Origin: Chryseobacterium sp. SC28
Lineage (GTDB): Bacteria > Bacteroidota > Bacteroidia > Flavobacteriales > Weeksellaceae
DNA length: 64,000 bases
Assembly: GCF_003932955.1 (NCBI RefSeq)
Contig: NZ_QOVY01000011.1
Location: forward strand, 1-64,000
Direction of reading: 5' to 3'
The translations under genes were made by a program, and so were the position numbers. This document shows, one piece after another, positions 33,565 through 42,998 of this stretch. The stretch's first letter is position 1. The number at the start of each line of letters is the position of its first letter. The notes below the pieces were generated by a model. The model worked only from the letters and a program-made list of their open reading frames with translations. It searched no databases and was not told the DNA's origin.

Positions 33565-33693
33565 GATGAAATTCCGCACAGACATCAGTTTTTTAAAATG
33601 CACTATAAGCTTTTTGCGAAAACGATCGATGTTCAAATAAAAAATAGACCAAGAATAACAAGCCATCTCAATAAAAACCAAGTAAATTAAATC

Positions 33694-34722
33694 ATGGAAA
33701 TCACAGTCAAACAATCAAATCACTTAAGGGTAACAGCAGTTTTTATGATGTTGTGTCTCCACCTATTTAACACTAATTACAAGGGACTTTTCGACTCTTT
33801 TATATTCATAAAACAACAGCCTCTTGTGTTTTACATTTCAAGATTTTGTGATGCTTGCGTTCCTATTTTTGCCTTTGTCAGTGGCTACGGGTTGTATTAT
33901 AAATATGAAAAAGACGCAGGTTCTTTTGCGAAAGGTAACTTCAAGCGGTTAAAAAAGTTGTACCTCAATTTGTGGATTGTTATATTGATTTTTCCGGTGC
34001 TTGTAGGTTGGCTCCTGCACCATCCCGGTATGCCGGGTTCTTTTTCCAAACTTTTTCTAAATTTGACGGCCATAAACGTTTCATACAGTTTTATTTGGTG
34101 GTATTTTACGACCTATGTATTGGTGGTGATTAGTGCTCCACTGCTTTTTTATTGGACTCAAAAGTATAACGAATGGCTTGTGTTGCTGATCTCTTTCGTC
34201 ATTTATCTGGTCGCATTTTATTTTAGAGTTTATAAAACAGACATCTTTACAAATCAACTGCTCCATTGGTTTCATTTTCAGGGAGCCAGATATGGCTTGA
34301 TTCAATTCCAATTTCTATTGGGTGCTGTGGCACTAAAAAACAAGTGGAATCACAGATTTGGTGTAGTCTTTGAAAGTCTTAAATATCCAACGCTTGTGGC
34401 AGTAATTCTCATAATTTTGCTTTTTGTTTTTCGAGCCTTTGTTGCCAATTTTATTGTGTCCCCTTTCACGGCATTGGCTTTTATTTTGCTTTGGAATCAG
34501 ATTTCATTAGGGGAATTTATGACCAAGTTTTTAGATTTTTTTGCACCGCACACCACCAACATTTGGTTGTGCCATTCGTTTTTCTATGTCACTTTTTTTA
34601 AAGATTTTATTTTTGGAGCCCGTTTTCCATTGTTAATCTTTATATTGCTTCTTTTTTGCTCTTTAGTGGCTTCCTATATTATTAATTTATTCTACAATAG
34701 ACTGCAAACTTATATCTCATGA
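33694..34722 (+). CDS. Acyltransferase 3 family membrane protein
   Basis: A 342-residue integral membrane protein with about ten TM segments. LRVTAVFMMLCLHLFN (about residue 10-25) holds the conserved Arg and His of the O-acyltransferase family. It would acetylate or otherwise acylate a capsule sugar, possibly replacing the truncated acetyltransferase at 31275. Confidence 0.85.
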   Translation: MEITVKQSNHLRVTAVFMMLCLHLFNTNYKGLFDSFIFIKQQPLVFYISRFCDACVPIFAFVSGYGLYYKYEKDAGSFAKGNFKRLKKLYLNLWIVILIFPVLVGWLLHHPGMPGSFSKLFLNLTAINVSYSFIWWYFTTYVLVVISAPLLFYWTQKYNEWLVLLISFVIYLVAFYFRVYKTDIFTNQLLHWFHFQGARYGLIQFQFLLGAVALKNKWNHRFGVVFESLKYPTLVAVILIILLFVFRAFVANFIVSPFTALAFILLWNQISLGEFMTKFLDFFAPHTTNIWLCHSFFYVTFFKDFIFGARFPLLIFILLLFCSLVASYIINLFYNRLQTYIS

Positions 34723-35504
34723 GCACCGCGATCCCCCGAGTGATTCACTATTGCTGGCTGAGCGGGGACCCGTTTCCACCCAGAATTCAGCGATGTATTG
34801 ATTCTTGGATAAAAAATTTGCCGGGCTACGAGCTTAGGCTTTGGGATACCGATGCTTTTGACATAGACTCAGTCCTATGGGTAAAGCAGGCCTACGAGCA
34901 GAGGAAATTTGCCTTTGCCGCAGACTATATCAGATTATATGCTTTATATAGCGAGGGGGGCATCTATTTGGATTCGGATGTCGAAGTTGTTAAACCTTTT
35001 GACGATCTGTTGCAACTGCCCTACTTTGCTTGCACAGAAGGCGATAATATCATAGAAGCGGGCGCAATGGGCGCCACAAAAGGCTTAGGCTGGCTTCGGG
35101 ATTGTTTGGCATATTACGAGAATAGGTCTTTCATTAAAAACGACAACCGCTTAGATACTTGGCCTTTGCCACAGGTTATGATGGAACAAATAAAGGTTCA
35201 CTATCTGCCGGAAGTTGTGCCAAAAGAAGATTTTATTAAAAATGTAAACCATTACGAAGCCGACAACAAGTTCTATATGCTTCCCAAAGAATATTTTTGC
35301 GCCAAGGATATGGGTACAGGCATCATCCAAAAAACAGACGAGACCTATTGCATTCACCACTTCGAGATGTCTTGGATGCCCAAAAGTCACACATTTTTAC
35401 CCAATCTGAAAAGACGTATTATCCGAATCATTGGCGTTGATGCTGTGAATGCTCTGATCCACTTTTTTGCATTAAAGAAGATTAAAGATACAATAACAAA
35501 ATGA
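34719..35504 (+). CDS. Glycosyltransferase, GT32-like
   Basis: A 261-residue transferase with IPRVIHYCWLSGDPFP, WDTDAFDID, FAADYIRLYALYSEGGIYLD and the DXD LDSDVEVVKPFDDL (about residue 85-98). This is the GT32/capsular mannosyltransferase fold. Overlaps both neighbours by 4 bases. Confidence 0.88.
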   Translation: MSTAIPRVIHYCWLSGDPFPPRIQRCIDSWIKNLPGYELRLWDTDAFDIDSVLWVKQAYEQRKFAFAADYIRLYALYSEGGIYLDSDVEVVKPFDDLLQLPYFACTEGDNIIEAGAMGATKGLGWLRDCLAYYENRSFIKNDNRLDTWPLPQVMMEQIKVHYLPEVVPKEDFIKNVNHYEADNKFYMLPKEYFCAKDMGTGIIQKTDETYCIHHFEMSWMPKSHTFLPNLKRRIIRIIGVDAVNALIHFFALKKIKDTITK

Positions 35505-36715
35505 AAGACGAAACAATTCGTACGATTTTACTGATAATGCCTTACGGAAGCGTCGGAGGAATGGAACGTTTAGCAGAGACATTTTATACAAATTATAAGA
35601 AACAAGGCTACACAGTAAAAGCAGTAAAAATAATTGGGCTGGCAAATGATATCATCAACTTTGGTGAAGACGAAATCGTGCTTTCTGATAAGGATTTCTC
35701 CGGCTATTCGCCTGCAAAACGGCTTCTTTTTTATGCTAAAATTCCGTTGTTACTACGAACAATCATCAAAAAGTACAGCATAGATGCCAGCATCGCATTT
35801 GGTGATATGGCCAATTGCTTTAGTGCCATTACAGGAACAAAGGAAAAAAAGATCGCGAGTTTCCACGCAGTTAAAAGTATAGAATTTCAGAGAAGCAAAG
35901 GGATTTACAAATTTTTCCAATGGTCTATTCACCATACTTATAATAGGTTCGAAAAGGTGGTGGCCATCAGCAACGCCATCAAAAAAGACCTCATCCAAAA
36001 CTGTGGATATCAATTTAAAAATTTGCAGGTAATTTACAATCCGCACGACACAGCTGCGATTATACGGAAGGCCACGGATTTTTTTGAGGACGAAGAAATG
36101 CACTATCTTAGCAAAGATTTTTTGCTTTTCTTGGGACGGCTCAGTGTTCAGAAAGCGCCTTGGCACCTCATCAAAGCGTTTTCGCTCATCGAGAAGGAAT
36201 TTACCGATCTTAATTTATTGATGGTGGGGGATGGTGATGATCGGGTAGAATACTTCTGCAAAAAGCTCGCTGACCATTTGGGATTACAAAACAAAATATT
36301 ATTTGTAGGCAGGAAAAATAATCCGTACAAGTATCTTGTAAGAGCACGGGCTTTGGCACTTTCATCCTATTATGAAGGCACGCCAAACGTCATCGCCGAA
36401 GCCATGATTCTGAATGTGCCGGTAATTACAACAAATTGTACGGAGGGCATTTCAGAAATGATGGTCGATAAAATTAAGATGTTAAAAGACGGTCTGTTGC
36501 TGACTGATGCGGGGATAATTTGCCCTGATATATTACGGGGAACAGAGGGAAGCATACCATCTACTTATGACATTAATGCTGCAGATGAAAAATATGCGGA
36601 AGGGCTGAGATTGCTTTTGAATCCGGAAATTAACAGTCGTATTAGAAATAATGATAAGAGTCTATTATTACAAAAATACGACATAGAAGACGTTTTAAAG
36701 AAATACCTATCCTAA
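35501..36715 (+). CDS. Glycosyltransferase family 4
   Basis: A 404-residue GT4: PYGSVGGMERLAETF, FLGRLSVQKAPWHLIKAF (about 205) and YEGTPNVIAEAMIL (E-x7-E, about 290). Runs directly into the polymerase gene. Confidence 0.92.
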   Translation: MKDETIRTILLIMPYGSVGGMERLAETFYTNYKKQGYTVKAVKIIGLANDIINFGEDEIVLSDKDFSGYSPAKRLLFYAKIPLLLRTIIKKYSIDASIAFGDMANCFSAITGTKEKKIASFHAVKSIEFQRSKGIYKFFQWSIHHTYNRFEKVVAISNAIKKDLIQNCGYQFKNLQVIYNPHDTAAIIRKATDFFEDEEMHYLSKDFLLFLGRLSVQKAPWHLIKAFSLIEKEFTDLNLLMVGDGDDRVEYFCKKLADHLGLQNKILFVGRKNNPYKYLVRARALALSSYYEGTPNVIAEAMILNVPVITTNCTEGISEMMVDKIKMLKDGLLLTDAGIICPDILRGTEGSIPSTYDINAADEKYAEGLRLLLNPEINSRIRNNDKSLLLQKYDIEDVLKKYLS

Positions 36716-37810
36716 GTGTTTGATTTCATCCCTTTAAGTTCTTATACGACGGTTTATTATGTGGTAATGCTTATAATAGCCTTGCTCATTTTGGTGCATG
36801 CGCAGGCTTTTGATGTGCGGGACGTCGGCAGCTTGGCATTCTTCAATACTTTCGGGATTATTTTTCTAATTGTTTTCATTCTTTATATCGGTCTGCGCCC
36901 CATCAGCGGCAGATATTTTGGGGATATGGCAACCTATGCCACAGGTTATTCTCTGATGCAGCGAGGAGGCGGTGTGCAAATTGAAAAAGATTTTGTCTTT
37001 AATTATTTCATGTGGTTGTGCGCCCGGATTATGCCCGTGAAGTACTTTTTTTTGCTCATCGATGTGCTTTATATTTTGCCGTGTTATTGGTTTTCGAAGA
37101 TCTATTTCAAGAGATATTGGTTTTTTGCATTTTTTATGTTTATAGGGTCGTTTTCTTTTTGGACCTATGGAACCAATGGGATTAGGAACGGCTTAGGCAC
37201 CTCTCTGTTTATCTTAGGGCTCTGTTTTTATAATCAGAAGAAGTGGGTGATGTATGCCATTTTTGCCCTCTCTTATTTTATGCACAGTTCCTTGGTGATT
37301 CCTATAGCGGCGTTTATCGTGTCGGGCATTTATAAAAATCCAAGAATCTATCTTTATATTTGGCTCGCAGCAATTCCATTATCTCTGGCCGGCGGCGGTT
37401 TTTGGGAGGGCTTTTTCAGCCGCTTGGGCTTTGAAGAACGCACGAAAGGCTATCTCACGGGCGGGGAAGAGTTTCAAGATCAGTTTTCGCAGACGGGTTT
37501 CCGCTGGGATTTTGTCTTGTACAGCGCCTTTGGTATCGTGGCGGGATGGTATTTTATTTTTAAAAAGCATATCACGGACCGCTTTTATATCCATCTTTTT
37601 GGGATCTATTGTATTGCCAATGCGTTTTGGATCTTGGTCATCCGTGCAGCTTTCAGCAACCGCTTTGCTTACCTCTCGTGGTTTCTGATGGCGCCTGTGA
37701 TTGCCTATCCGATGTTCCGGTACAAGATATGGAACGATCAATATAAGATATTTGGCTTTATACTGTTTGTTTATTATATGTTTACATTTTTAATGTATTT
37801 TAAAAGCTGA
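36716..37810 (+). CDS. EpsG-type polysaccharide polymerase
   Basis: A 364-residue protein with about eleven TM segments of the EpsG family (PF14897), used as capsule polymerase in place of Wzy. RPISGRYFGDMATYATGY (about residue 62-79) is the family signature. It starts with GTG directly after the upstream TAA and ends one base into the next ATG. The Wza/Wzc pair fits such a polymerase. Confidence 0.88.
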   Translation: MFDFIPLSSYTTVYYVVMLIIALLILVHAQAFDVRDVGSLAFFNTFGIIFLIVFILYIGLRPISGRYFGDMATYATGYSLMQRGGGVQIEKDFVFNYFMWLCARIMPVKYFFLLIDVLYILPCYWFSKIYFKRYWFFAFFMFIGSFSFWTYGTNGIRNGLGTSLFILGLCFYNQKKWVMYAIFALSYFMHSSLVIPIAAFIVSGIYKNPRIYLYIWLAAIPLSLAGGGFWEGFFSRLGFEERTKGYLTGGEEFQDQFSQTGFRWDFVLYSAFGIVAGWYFIFKKHITDRFYIHLFGIYCIANAFWILVIRAAFSNRFAYLSWFLMAPVIAYPMFRYKIWNDQYKIFGFILFVYYMFTFLMYFKS

Positions 37811-38889
37811 TGAGAGTTTTGCAAGTTATCGACAGCCTGCCTACTGGCGGAGGCGCAAGATTTGTTGTGAATCTCGCGCTGGCACTAAGTCAAAAGAATA
37901 TCGAAACAGATGTTTTATTGCTGGATGGCGCCGAAACAAGTTTCTACAAAGAATTACAAACAAGCTTTTCCGGCAAAATCATTAGCCTAACCACTGGAAA
38001 ACGGTGGGACATTAGAAATATTTTCCGCATCGTTCCCTATCTTAAAACCTATGACATCGTGCATGTTCATATTTTTCCGGCATCGTATTTCGTAGCTTTG
38101 GCCAATATATTTACCAGAAATGCAAGCCCGATTATTTTCACAGAACATAATTCGCAAAACAGAAGAGCGGTTCATTTTCTTTTTCGATATATTGAGAAAT
38201 TGGTATACGCGCAGTTCAAAAAAATCGTATGCTTGACACCGGCGGTGCAAAAGTTTGTTACAGATCATCTCGATACAGATCCTTCAAAACTGGTGGTCAT
38301 CGAAAATGGAATTGATATTCAAAAAATCGTGGCAACGAAAGCATACGACAAAAAAGATTTTGGCTTCGGCGCATCTCAAAAGCTGATCCTAATGTCTGCA
38401 AGGTTCGAAACCCAAAAAGATCACGAAACACTCATCAAGGCATTGGCTCTTTTGCCCGAGCGGTTTTGTCTTATATTTGCCGGAGAAGGCAGCCTACTGA
38501 ATTATTATAAAAAAATGGTGGAAAATTTTCAGCTGACAAGTAGAGTTACTTTTTTAGGCAATAGAACAGATATTTTTAAAATCATGAAAATGTGCGATTT
38601 CAATGTGCTTAGTTCGCATTTTGAAGGTCTTTCTCTTTCGGCAATCGAAGGTCTCGCAGCGGGACGGCCATTCATCGCATCCAACGTAGCGGGCTTAGAC
38701 TTTATTAAAGATGCCGGCGTACTATTCCGAAAAGGAGATGAAAAAGAACTGGCCAGCATTATAAAAACACTCGCAGAAGACGATATTTTATATAAAAAAA
38801 CAGCTGAAAAATGTTTGGAAAGAGCTTATGAATATGACATAAAATATATGATTGATAAATATGTGGCACTTTATAACGACCTAACCTAA
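37810..38889 (+). CDS. Glycosyltransferase family 4
   Basis: A 359-residue GT4: VLQVIDSLPTGGGARFVVNL start, LILMSARFETQKDHETLIKA and FEGLSLSAIEGLAAGRP (E-x7-E, about residue 276). Confidence 0.92.
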   Translation: MRVLQVIDSLPTGGGARFVVNLALALSQKNIETDVLLLDGAETSFYKELQTSFSGKIISLTTGKRWDIRNIFRIVPYLKTYDIVHVHIFPASYFVALANIFTRNASPIIFTEHNSQNRRAVHFLFRYIEKLVYAQFKKIVCLTPAVQKFVTDHLDTDPSKLVVIENGIDIQKIVATKAYDKKDFGFGASQKLILMSARFETQKDHETLIKALALLPERFCLIFAGEGSLLNYYKKMVENFQLTSRVTFLGNRTDIFKIMKMCDFNVLSSHFEGLSLSAIEGLAAGRPFIASNVAGLDFIKDAGVLFRKGDEKELASIIKTLAEDDILYKKTAEKCLERAYEYDIKYMIDKYVALYNDLT

Positions 38890-38902
38890 ACAGTTTCTAT
38901 TC

Positions 38903-40012
38903 ATGAAAAAAATAAAAGTGTTGCACGTGCTTACCGTTCTTGATAGGGGTGGATTGGAAACGATGCTGATGAATTATTTTCGAAATTTGGACAGAACAAT
39001 ATTCGAATTTCAATTTCTTGTACACAGAGAGAGTGGTGCTTATGAAAAAGAGATTCTACAAAAAAATGGAACAATCCATCGGGTGCCGCCCCTCAATTTT
39101 TCTGTAAGAAATTTTCTCAAATATCAAAAAGAGCTTGATGTTTTTTTTCAAAATAATAAATTCGATGTTATTCATGTTCACAACAACTCGTTTGGCTACT
39201 ATCCACTGAAATATGCAAAAAAACATCGGATTCCGGTAAGGATTATTCACAGCCACATCAGCTCTTTAACCGATGATCGAAAGAAAATACTTTTGGGCAA
39301 ATATCTGAATAAAAAAATCCCAAAGGTGGCCACTCAACTTTTTGCTTGCGGTAGAGAAGCGGGTAAGTGGATGTACGGTAACAATACTTTTGAGGTGATT
39401 CCTAATGCGATTGACAGCCAACTGTTTAGTTATAATATTAAGGTAAGAAATCAAGCTCAAATGGCATTGAATTGCCAAGACAAGATTAACATCATAAATG
39501 TCGCGCGGTTTAACAAGCAAAAGAATCATCTTTTTCTTTTGGAAATATTCGCAGAACTTTTGAAACTGAGTGCCAATTATCACCTCTATTTGGTGGGCGA
39601 TGGGGATTTAAAACCCGATATTATGGGTAAAATTACAGAATTGGGAATCGGCGAGCAAGTAACGCTTTTGGGGGTGAGAGGTGATGTCGCGGAATTGCTA
39701 CAGGCGATGGATGTCTTTCTCTTGCCGTCGCTTTTCGAAGGACTCCCGGTTTCTTTGATAGAGGCTCAAGCGTCCGGAATAAGATGCGTCATCTCAGACG
39801 GCGTCCCCAAAGAAGCCATCTTGGTGGAAGACAATGTCAAAGTCATTCCATTGAAGAAATCGGCGGCCGATTGGGCAGCGGAAATCAAAGAATTTTCGGC
39901 GTATGATAGGAAAGATGTGTCCGAAGTCATTAAGGCCAGAGGCTATGACATCGTAGAAAATGCCCGCTCATTGGAACGCAAATATCTCGAACTTTTACAA
40001 AAAAACTCATGA
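38903..40012 (+). CDS. Glycosyltransferase family 4 (EpsF-like)
   Basis: A 369-residue GT4 resembling the EpsF/exopolysaccharide transferase group: LHVLTVLDRGGLETMLMNYF, DVIHVHNN, FNKQKNHLFLLEIF and FEGLPVSLIEAQASG (E-x7-E, about 288). Overlaps the next gene by 4 bases. Confidence 0.92.
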   Translation: MKKIKVLHVLTVLDRGGLETMLMNYFRNLDRTIFEFQFLVHRESGAYEKEILQKNGTIHRVPPLNFSVRNFLKYQKELDVFFQNNKFDVIHVHNNSFGYYPLKYAKKHRIPVRIIHSHISSLTDDRKKILLGKYLNKKIPKVATQLFACGREAGKWMYGNNTFEVIPNAIDSQLFSYNIKVRNQAQMALNCQDKINIINVARFNKQKNHLFLLEIFAELLKLSANYHLYLVGDGDLKPDIMGKITELGIGEQVTLLGVRGDVAELLQAMDVFLLPSLFEGLPVSLIEAQASGIRCVISDGVPKEAILVEDNVKVIPLKKSAADWAAEIKEFSAYDRKDVSEVIKARGYDIVENARSLERKYLELLQKNS

Positions 40013-40911
40013 AATCCTTAACCGTTTTTACACCGGCTTACAACCGAGCCCATCTGCTGCCAAGACTCTATGAAAGCCTGAAAAGGCAGACCGTTTCGGA
40101 TTTTGTTTGGCTCATCATTGATGACGGTTCTGCAGACCACACGAGGGCGCTCGTAGATTCTTACATCCAAGAGAAGCGTCTTGAAATCCAATACATTTAT
40201 CAAGACAATCAGGGCATGCACGGCGCGCACAACACGGCCTACGAAAATATCACGACAGAACTCAATACCTGTATCGATTCCGACGATTTTATGCCCGAGA
40301 ATGCCGTTGAAATGATATTAAATAAATGGAACGCCATCCCGCAAGATGACAGAAAGAAATACGCCGGAGTGGTGGGTTTGGATGCGGATATGAAAGGCAA
40401 CATCATCGGCTCCAAGTTCACAACAGCCACCACCACCTTGGAAGATTTTTATCTGAACGGCGGCACCGGCGACAAAAAACTGGTTTACAGAACCGAGGTT
40501 ATGAATCAATATCCGCCTTATCCACTTTTTGAAGGCGAAAAATACGTTGGGCTGGGCTATAAATATCTGCTGGCAGACAAGGACTATCAGCTCGTCACCA
40601 TGAATGAGGTGTTAGTCATCGTAGATTATCAGCAGGCCGGATCGTCCAACAATATGTTCCGCCAATATTATAAAAACCCACGGGGATTTGCGTTCATCCG
40701 GAAGCAAGGCATGGTGCTGTCCAAATCTGCCAAGAAGCGATTTCAGGAAGCCATCCATTATGTATCCAGCAGTTTAATAAGCAAAAACAAAAACTTCGTG
40801 CGCGAATCGCCGCGCAAAATGATGACCATTCTTGCTATTCCTGCAGGAGTGCTTTTGTACGCTTTGGTGAAATACAAAAACAGGAAACAAAGCGACAGCA
40901 ATGAATTATGA
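40009..40911 (+). CDS. Glycosyltransferase family 2
   Basis: A 300-residue GT2: LTVFTPAYNRAHLLPRLY, FVWLIIDDGSADHTR, LNTCIDSDDFMPENAVE (DXD-like). Typical capsule glycosyltransferase with an extended C-terminus. Confidence 0.92.
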   Translation: MKSLTVFTPAYNRAHLLPRLYESLKRQTVSDFVWLIIDDGSADHTRALVDSYIQEKRLEIQYIYQDNQGMHGAHNTAYENITTELNTCIDSDDFMPENAVEMILNKWNAIPQDDRKKYAGVVGLDADMKGNIIGSKFTTATTTLEDFYLNGGTGDKKLVYRTEVMNQYPPYPLFEGEKYVGLGYKYLLADKDYQLVTMNEVLVIVDYQQAGSSNNMFRQYYKNPRGFAFIRKQGMVLSKSAKKRFQEAIHYVSSSLISKNKNFVRESPRKMMTILAIPAGVLLYALVKYKNRKQSDSNEL

Positions 40912-41397
40912 ATTTTTCCGCCCCATTGTCCTCCTGAGCTTGTCGAAGGACGGATGAGGTAAACTGACGGGGCTTCGACGGGCTCAGCCTGAAAATGTTT
41001 ACGGCTTAGCCACGAAGTGGCGAAATAACACAGCATCGGGTACAACCCGATGAAAAACAAATGGAATAACACAATATCGGGTGTAACCCCACGAAAAATA
41101 AATGGAATAACACAACATCGGCTTCGACGGGCTCAGCCTGAAAATGTTTACGGCTCAGCCACGAAGTGGCAAAATAACACAGCATCGGGTACAACCCGAT
41201 GAAAAATAACGGGATAACACAGCATCGGGCTTCGACAGGCTCAGCCTGAAAATGTTTACGGCTCAGCCACGAAGTGGCAAAATAACACAGCATCGGGTAC
41301 AACCGATGAAACAAAATAGAATCTATTTTGAGATAAAATGCAAATGGATATAAACCCATCCATCAAAAACCGATATCTTTGAGCAGCCTAATTGATT
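40912..41397. repeat. Three-copy intergenic repeat with hairpins
   Basis: This gap contains three near-identical 82-86-base units (40972-41057, 41121-41206 and 41229-41310). Each has GCTTCGACGGGCTCAGCCTG, then GCCAC-GAA-GTGGC and ATCGGGT-ACA-ACCCGAT hairpins. A degenerate partial unit lies between copies 1 and 2. The start (about 40932) has a CTTGTCGAAGG piece, common in dispersed intergenic repeats of flavobacteria. It looks like an expanded mobile or REP-like element. No gene is supported. Confidence 0.75.
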
Positions 41398-42543
41398 ATG
41401 AAAAAACTCTTTCGGATCTCTACGGTACCTACTTCCCTCAATATCCTGTTGAAAGGTCAACTCAAGTATCTCAATCAGTATTTTGAAGTGACTGCCATTT
41501 CCGGGGCAGGTCGAGATCTGGAGGAGCTTGCGGAAAGAGAAGGGGTCAAAACCTATGCGATAGAGATGCAACGTCAGATTTCGCCCGCGAAAGATTTGAT
41601 TACGCTGCTACAACTGTATAACTATTTCAGAAAAGAAAAACCCGATATCATCCATTCGATTACGCCAAAGGCGGGACTTCTGTCGATGATGGCGGGCAAA
41701 CTGGCAGGCGTGCCGGTAAGAATCCACACCTTCACGGGATTGGTTTTCCCCTACAAAAAAGGATTGATGCAAAAACTGCTGATAGCGATGGATCGACTGT
41801 TGTGTTGGTGTGCCACCAATATCTATCCCGAAGGGCAAGGCGTAAAGAAGGATCTCGAAAAATACAAGATCACCAAAAAACCGTTGAAGATTATTGGGAA
41901 TGGAAATGTCAACGGCATCGATGTAGGGTATTTTGATCCGGTTATATTCTCCGAGACGCAAAAGCTGGAATTCAGAAAGACATTAAATATTGCTGCCGGA
42001 GATTATATTTTTCTGTTTGTGGGTCGGCTGGTGAGAGATAAGGGCATTAATGAGTTAGTGGTAGCATTTGTGAAGCTTCATAGCAAGTTTCCTACTGCCC
42101 AATTGCTGTTGGTGGGTCCTTTCGAAGACCATCTGGATCCGCTGTCTCCGGAGACGAAAAACACCATCGAAAGTCATCCTCATATTTTGTCCGTCGGCTT
42201 TCAAGAGGATGTCCGTCCGTACTTGGCCATCGCCGATATTTTTGTGTTTCCCAGTCATCGGGAGGGCTTCCCTAATGTTTTGTTGCAGGCCGGAGCGATG
42301 GGTCTGTTCAGCATCGTAACCGACATTAGCGGGAGTAATGAAATCGTGACCGACGGCATCAACGGCAAGATCATTCCCGTGAACGACACAAAAGAATTAG
42401 GCGCCGCAATGCAAGACGCTTTAATGAAAAAAGAGGATTCGGCCACCGTGAAAAATACTTGTAGAATGTCGATCACCAATCGGTTTGAGCAAAGCGAAGT
42501 TTGGGAACATATTAAAAATGAATATTATTCCTTAATTCTTTAG
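41398..42543 (+). CDS. Glycosyltransferase family 4 (PglA/CapM-like)
   Basis: A 381-residue GT4. The ATG at 41398 starts KKLFRISTVPTSLNILL; the TTG two codons earlier is not needed. Motifs are SITPKAGLLSMMAGKLAGVP, FVGRLVRDKGINELV and HREGFPNVLLQAGAMG (about residue 292). The last has E-x7-Q instead of the common E-x7-E. This resembles transferases that add N-acetylhexosamine to lipid-linked sugars in many Bacteroidota capsules. Confidence 0.88.
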   Translation: MKKLFRISTVPTSLNILLKGQLKYLNQYFEVTAISGAGRDLEELAEREGVKTYAIEMQRQISPAKDLITLLQLYNYFRKEKPDIIHSITPKAGLLSMMAGKLAGVPVRIHTFTGLVFPYKKGLMQKLLIAMDRLLCWCATNIYPEGQGVKKDLEKYKITKKPLKIIGNGNVNGIDVGYFDPVIFSETQKLEFRKTLNIAAGDYIFLFVGRLVRDKGINELVVAFVKLHSKFPTAQLLLVGPFEDHLDPLSPETKNTIESHPHILSVGFQEDVRPYLAIADIFVFPSHREGFPNVLLQAGAMGLFSIVTDISGSNEIVTDGINGKIIPVNDTKELGAAMQDALMKKEDSATVKNTCRMSITNRFEQSEVWEHIKNEYYSLIL

Positions 42544-42788
42544 ATTCCGCCAATAAACCGGGAGGCAGCATCAGCGTCGTAAAAGAGGAAGTGGATGTTC
42601 TCATCACGAATACCACAGACCACATCACGGCGGTAGATGTTTTTGACGCGTCGGGAAAACTGGTTTCCGCAGTGTCCGGCAAATACGATAAAGAAATCAG
42701 AATAGATACCACCGGATTGATAAGAGGCGTTTACATCCTGAAAATCACTTCCGAGAAAGGTGTAGCGACCAAAAAAATAGTGCTGTAA
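42541..42788 (+). pseudogene. Orphan type IX sorting domain (C-terminal remnant)
   Basis: A frame open from the end of the transferase gene, without a start that gives a signal peptide, ends VYILKITSEKGVATKKIVL with VDVFDASGKLV upstream. This is the type A C-terminal sorting domain by which the type IX system recognises cargo. No cargo part precedes it. It is the 3' end of a lost secreted-protein gene at the edge of the capsule locus. A terminator follows. Confidence 0.75.
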
Positions 42789-42808
42789 GCATTTTGTTTT
42801 CATAGTGG

Positions 42809-42840
42809 AAAAGCCAATCTCTCCGGAGCTTGGCTTTTTT
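42809..42840 (+). terminator. Terminator after sorting-domain fragment
   Basis: AAAAGCCAA (42809-42817) and TTGGCTTTT (42830-42838) form a stem with a T-run. It ends the capsule locus on this strand. Confidence 0.78.
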
Positions 42841-42850
42841 CATTTTTAAC

Positions 42851-42888
42851 ATTCAAAATGATATTTTTCGTTCAAAACGATATTTTTC
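42851..42888 (+). repeat. 19-bp tandem repeat
   Basis: ATTCAAAATGATATTTTTC (42851-42869) and GTTCAAAACGATATTTTTC (42870-42888) are adjacent and differ at two or three positions, with a third partial copy beginning at 42889. It lies upstream of the outer membrane protein gene at 42999. Confidence 0.5.
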
Positions 42889-42998
42889 ATTCCTCTTGAT
42901 TGATACAGGGATTCCAGAGCAAATTTCCTAAGGCCACGTGGATATGGCACAGCCTTTGTAAATTGAGAAGTGTATTAATATTAACCAAAATTTAAAAA

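Noticed and set aside
33565-33693. Small gene in the gap before the acyltransferase
   Set aside because: A 24-codon frame exists but shows no similarity or start context; treated as non-coding.
40972-41310. IS element or transposase remnants in the three-copy repeat
   Set aside because: No transposase frame and no target duplication are visible; only short hairpin repeats.
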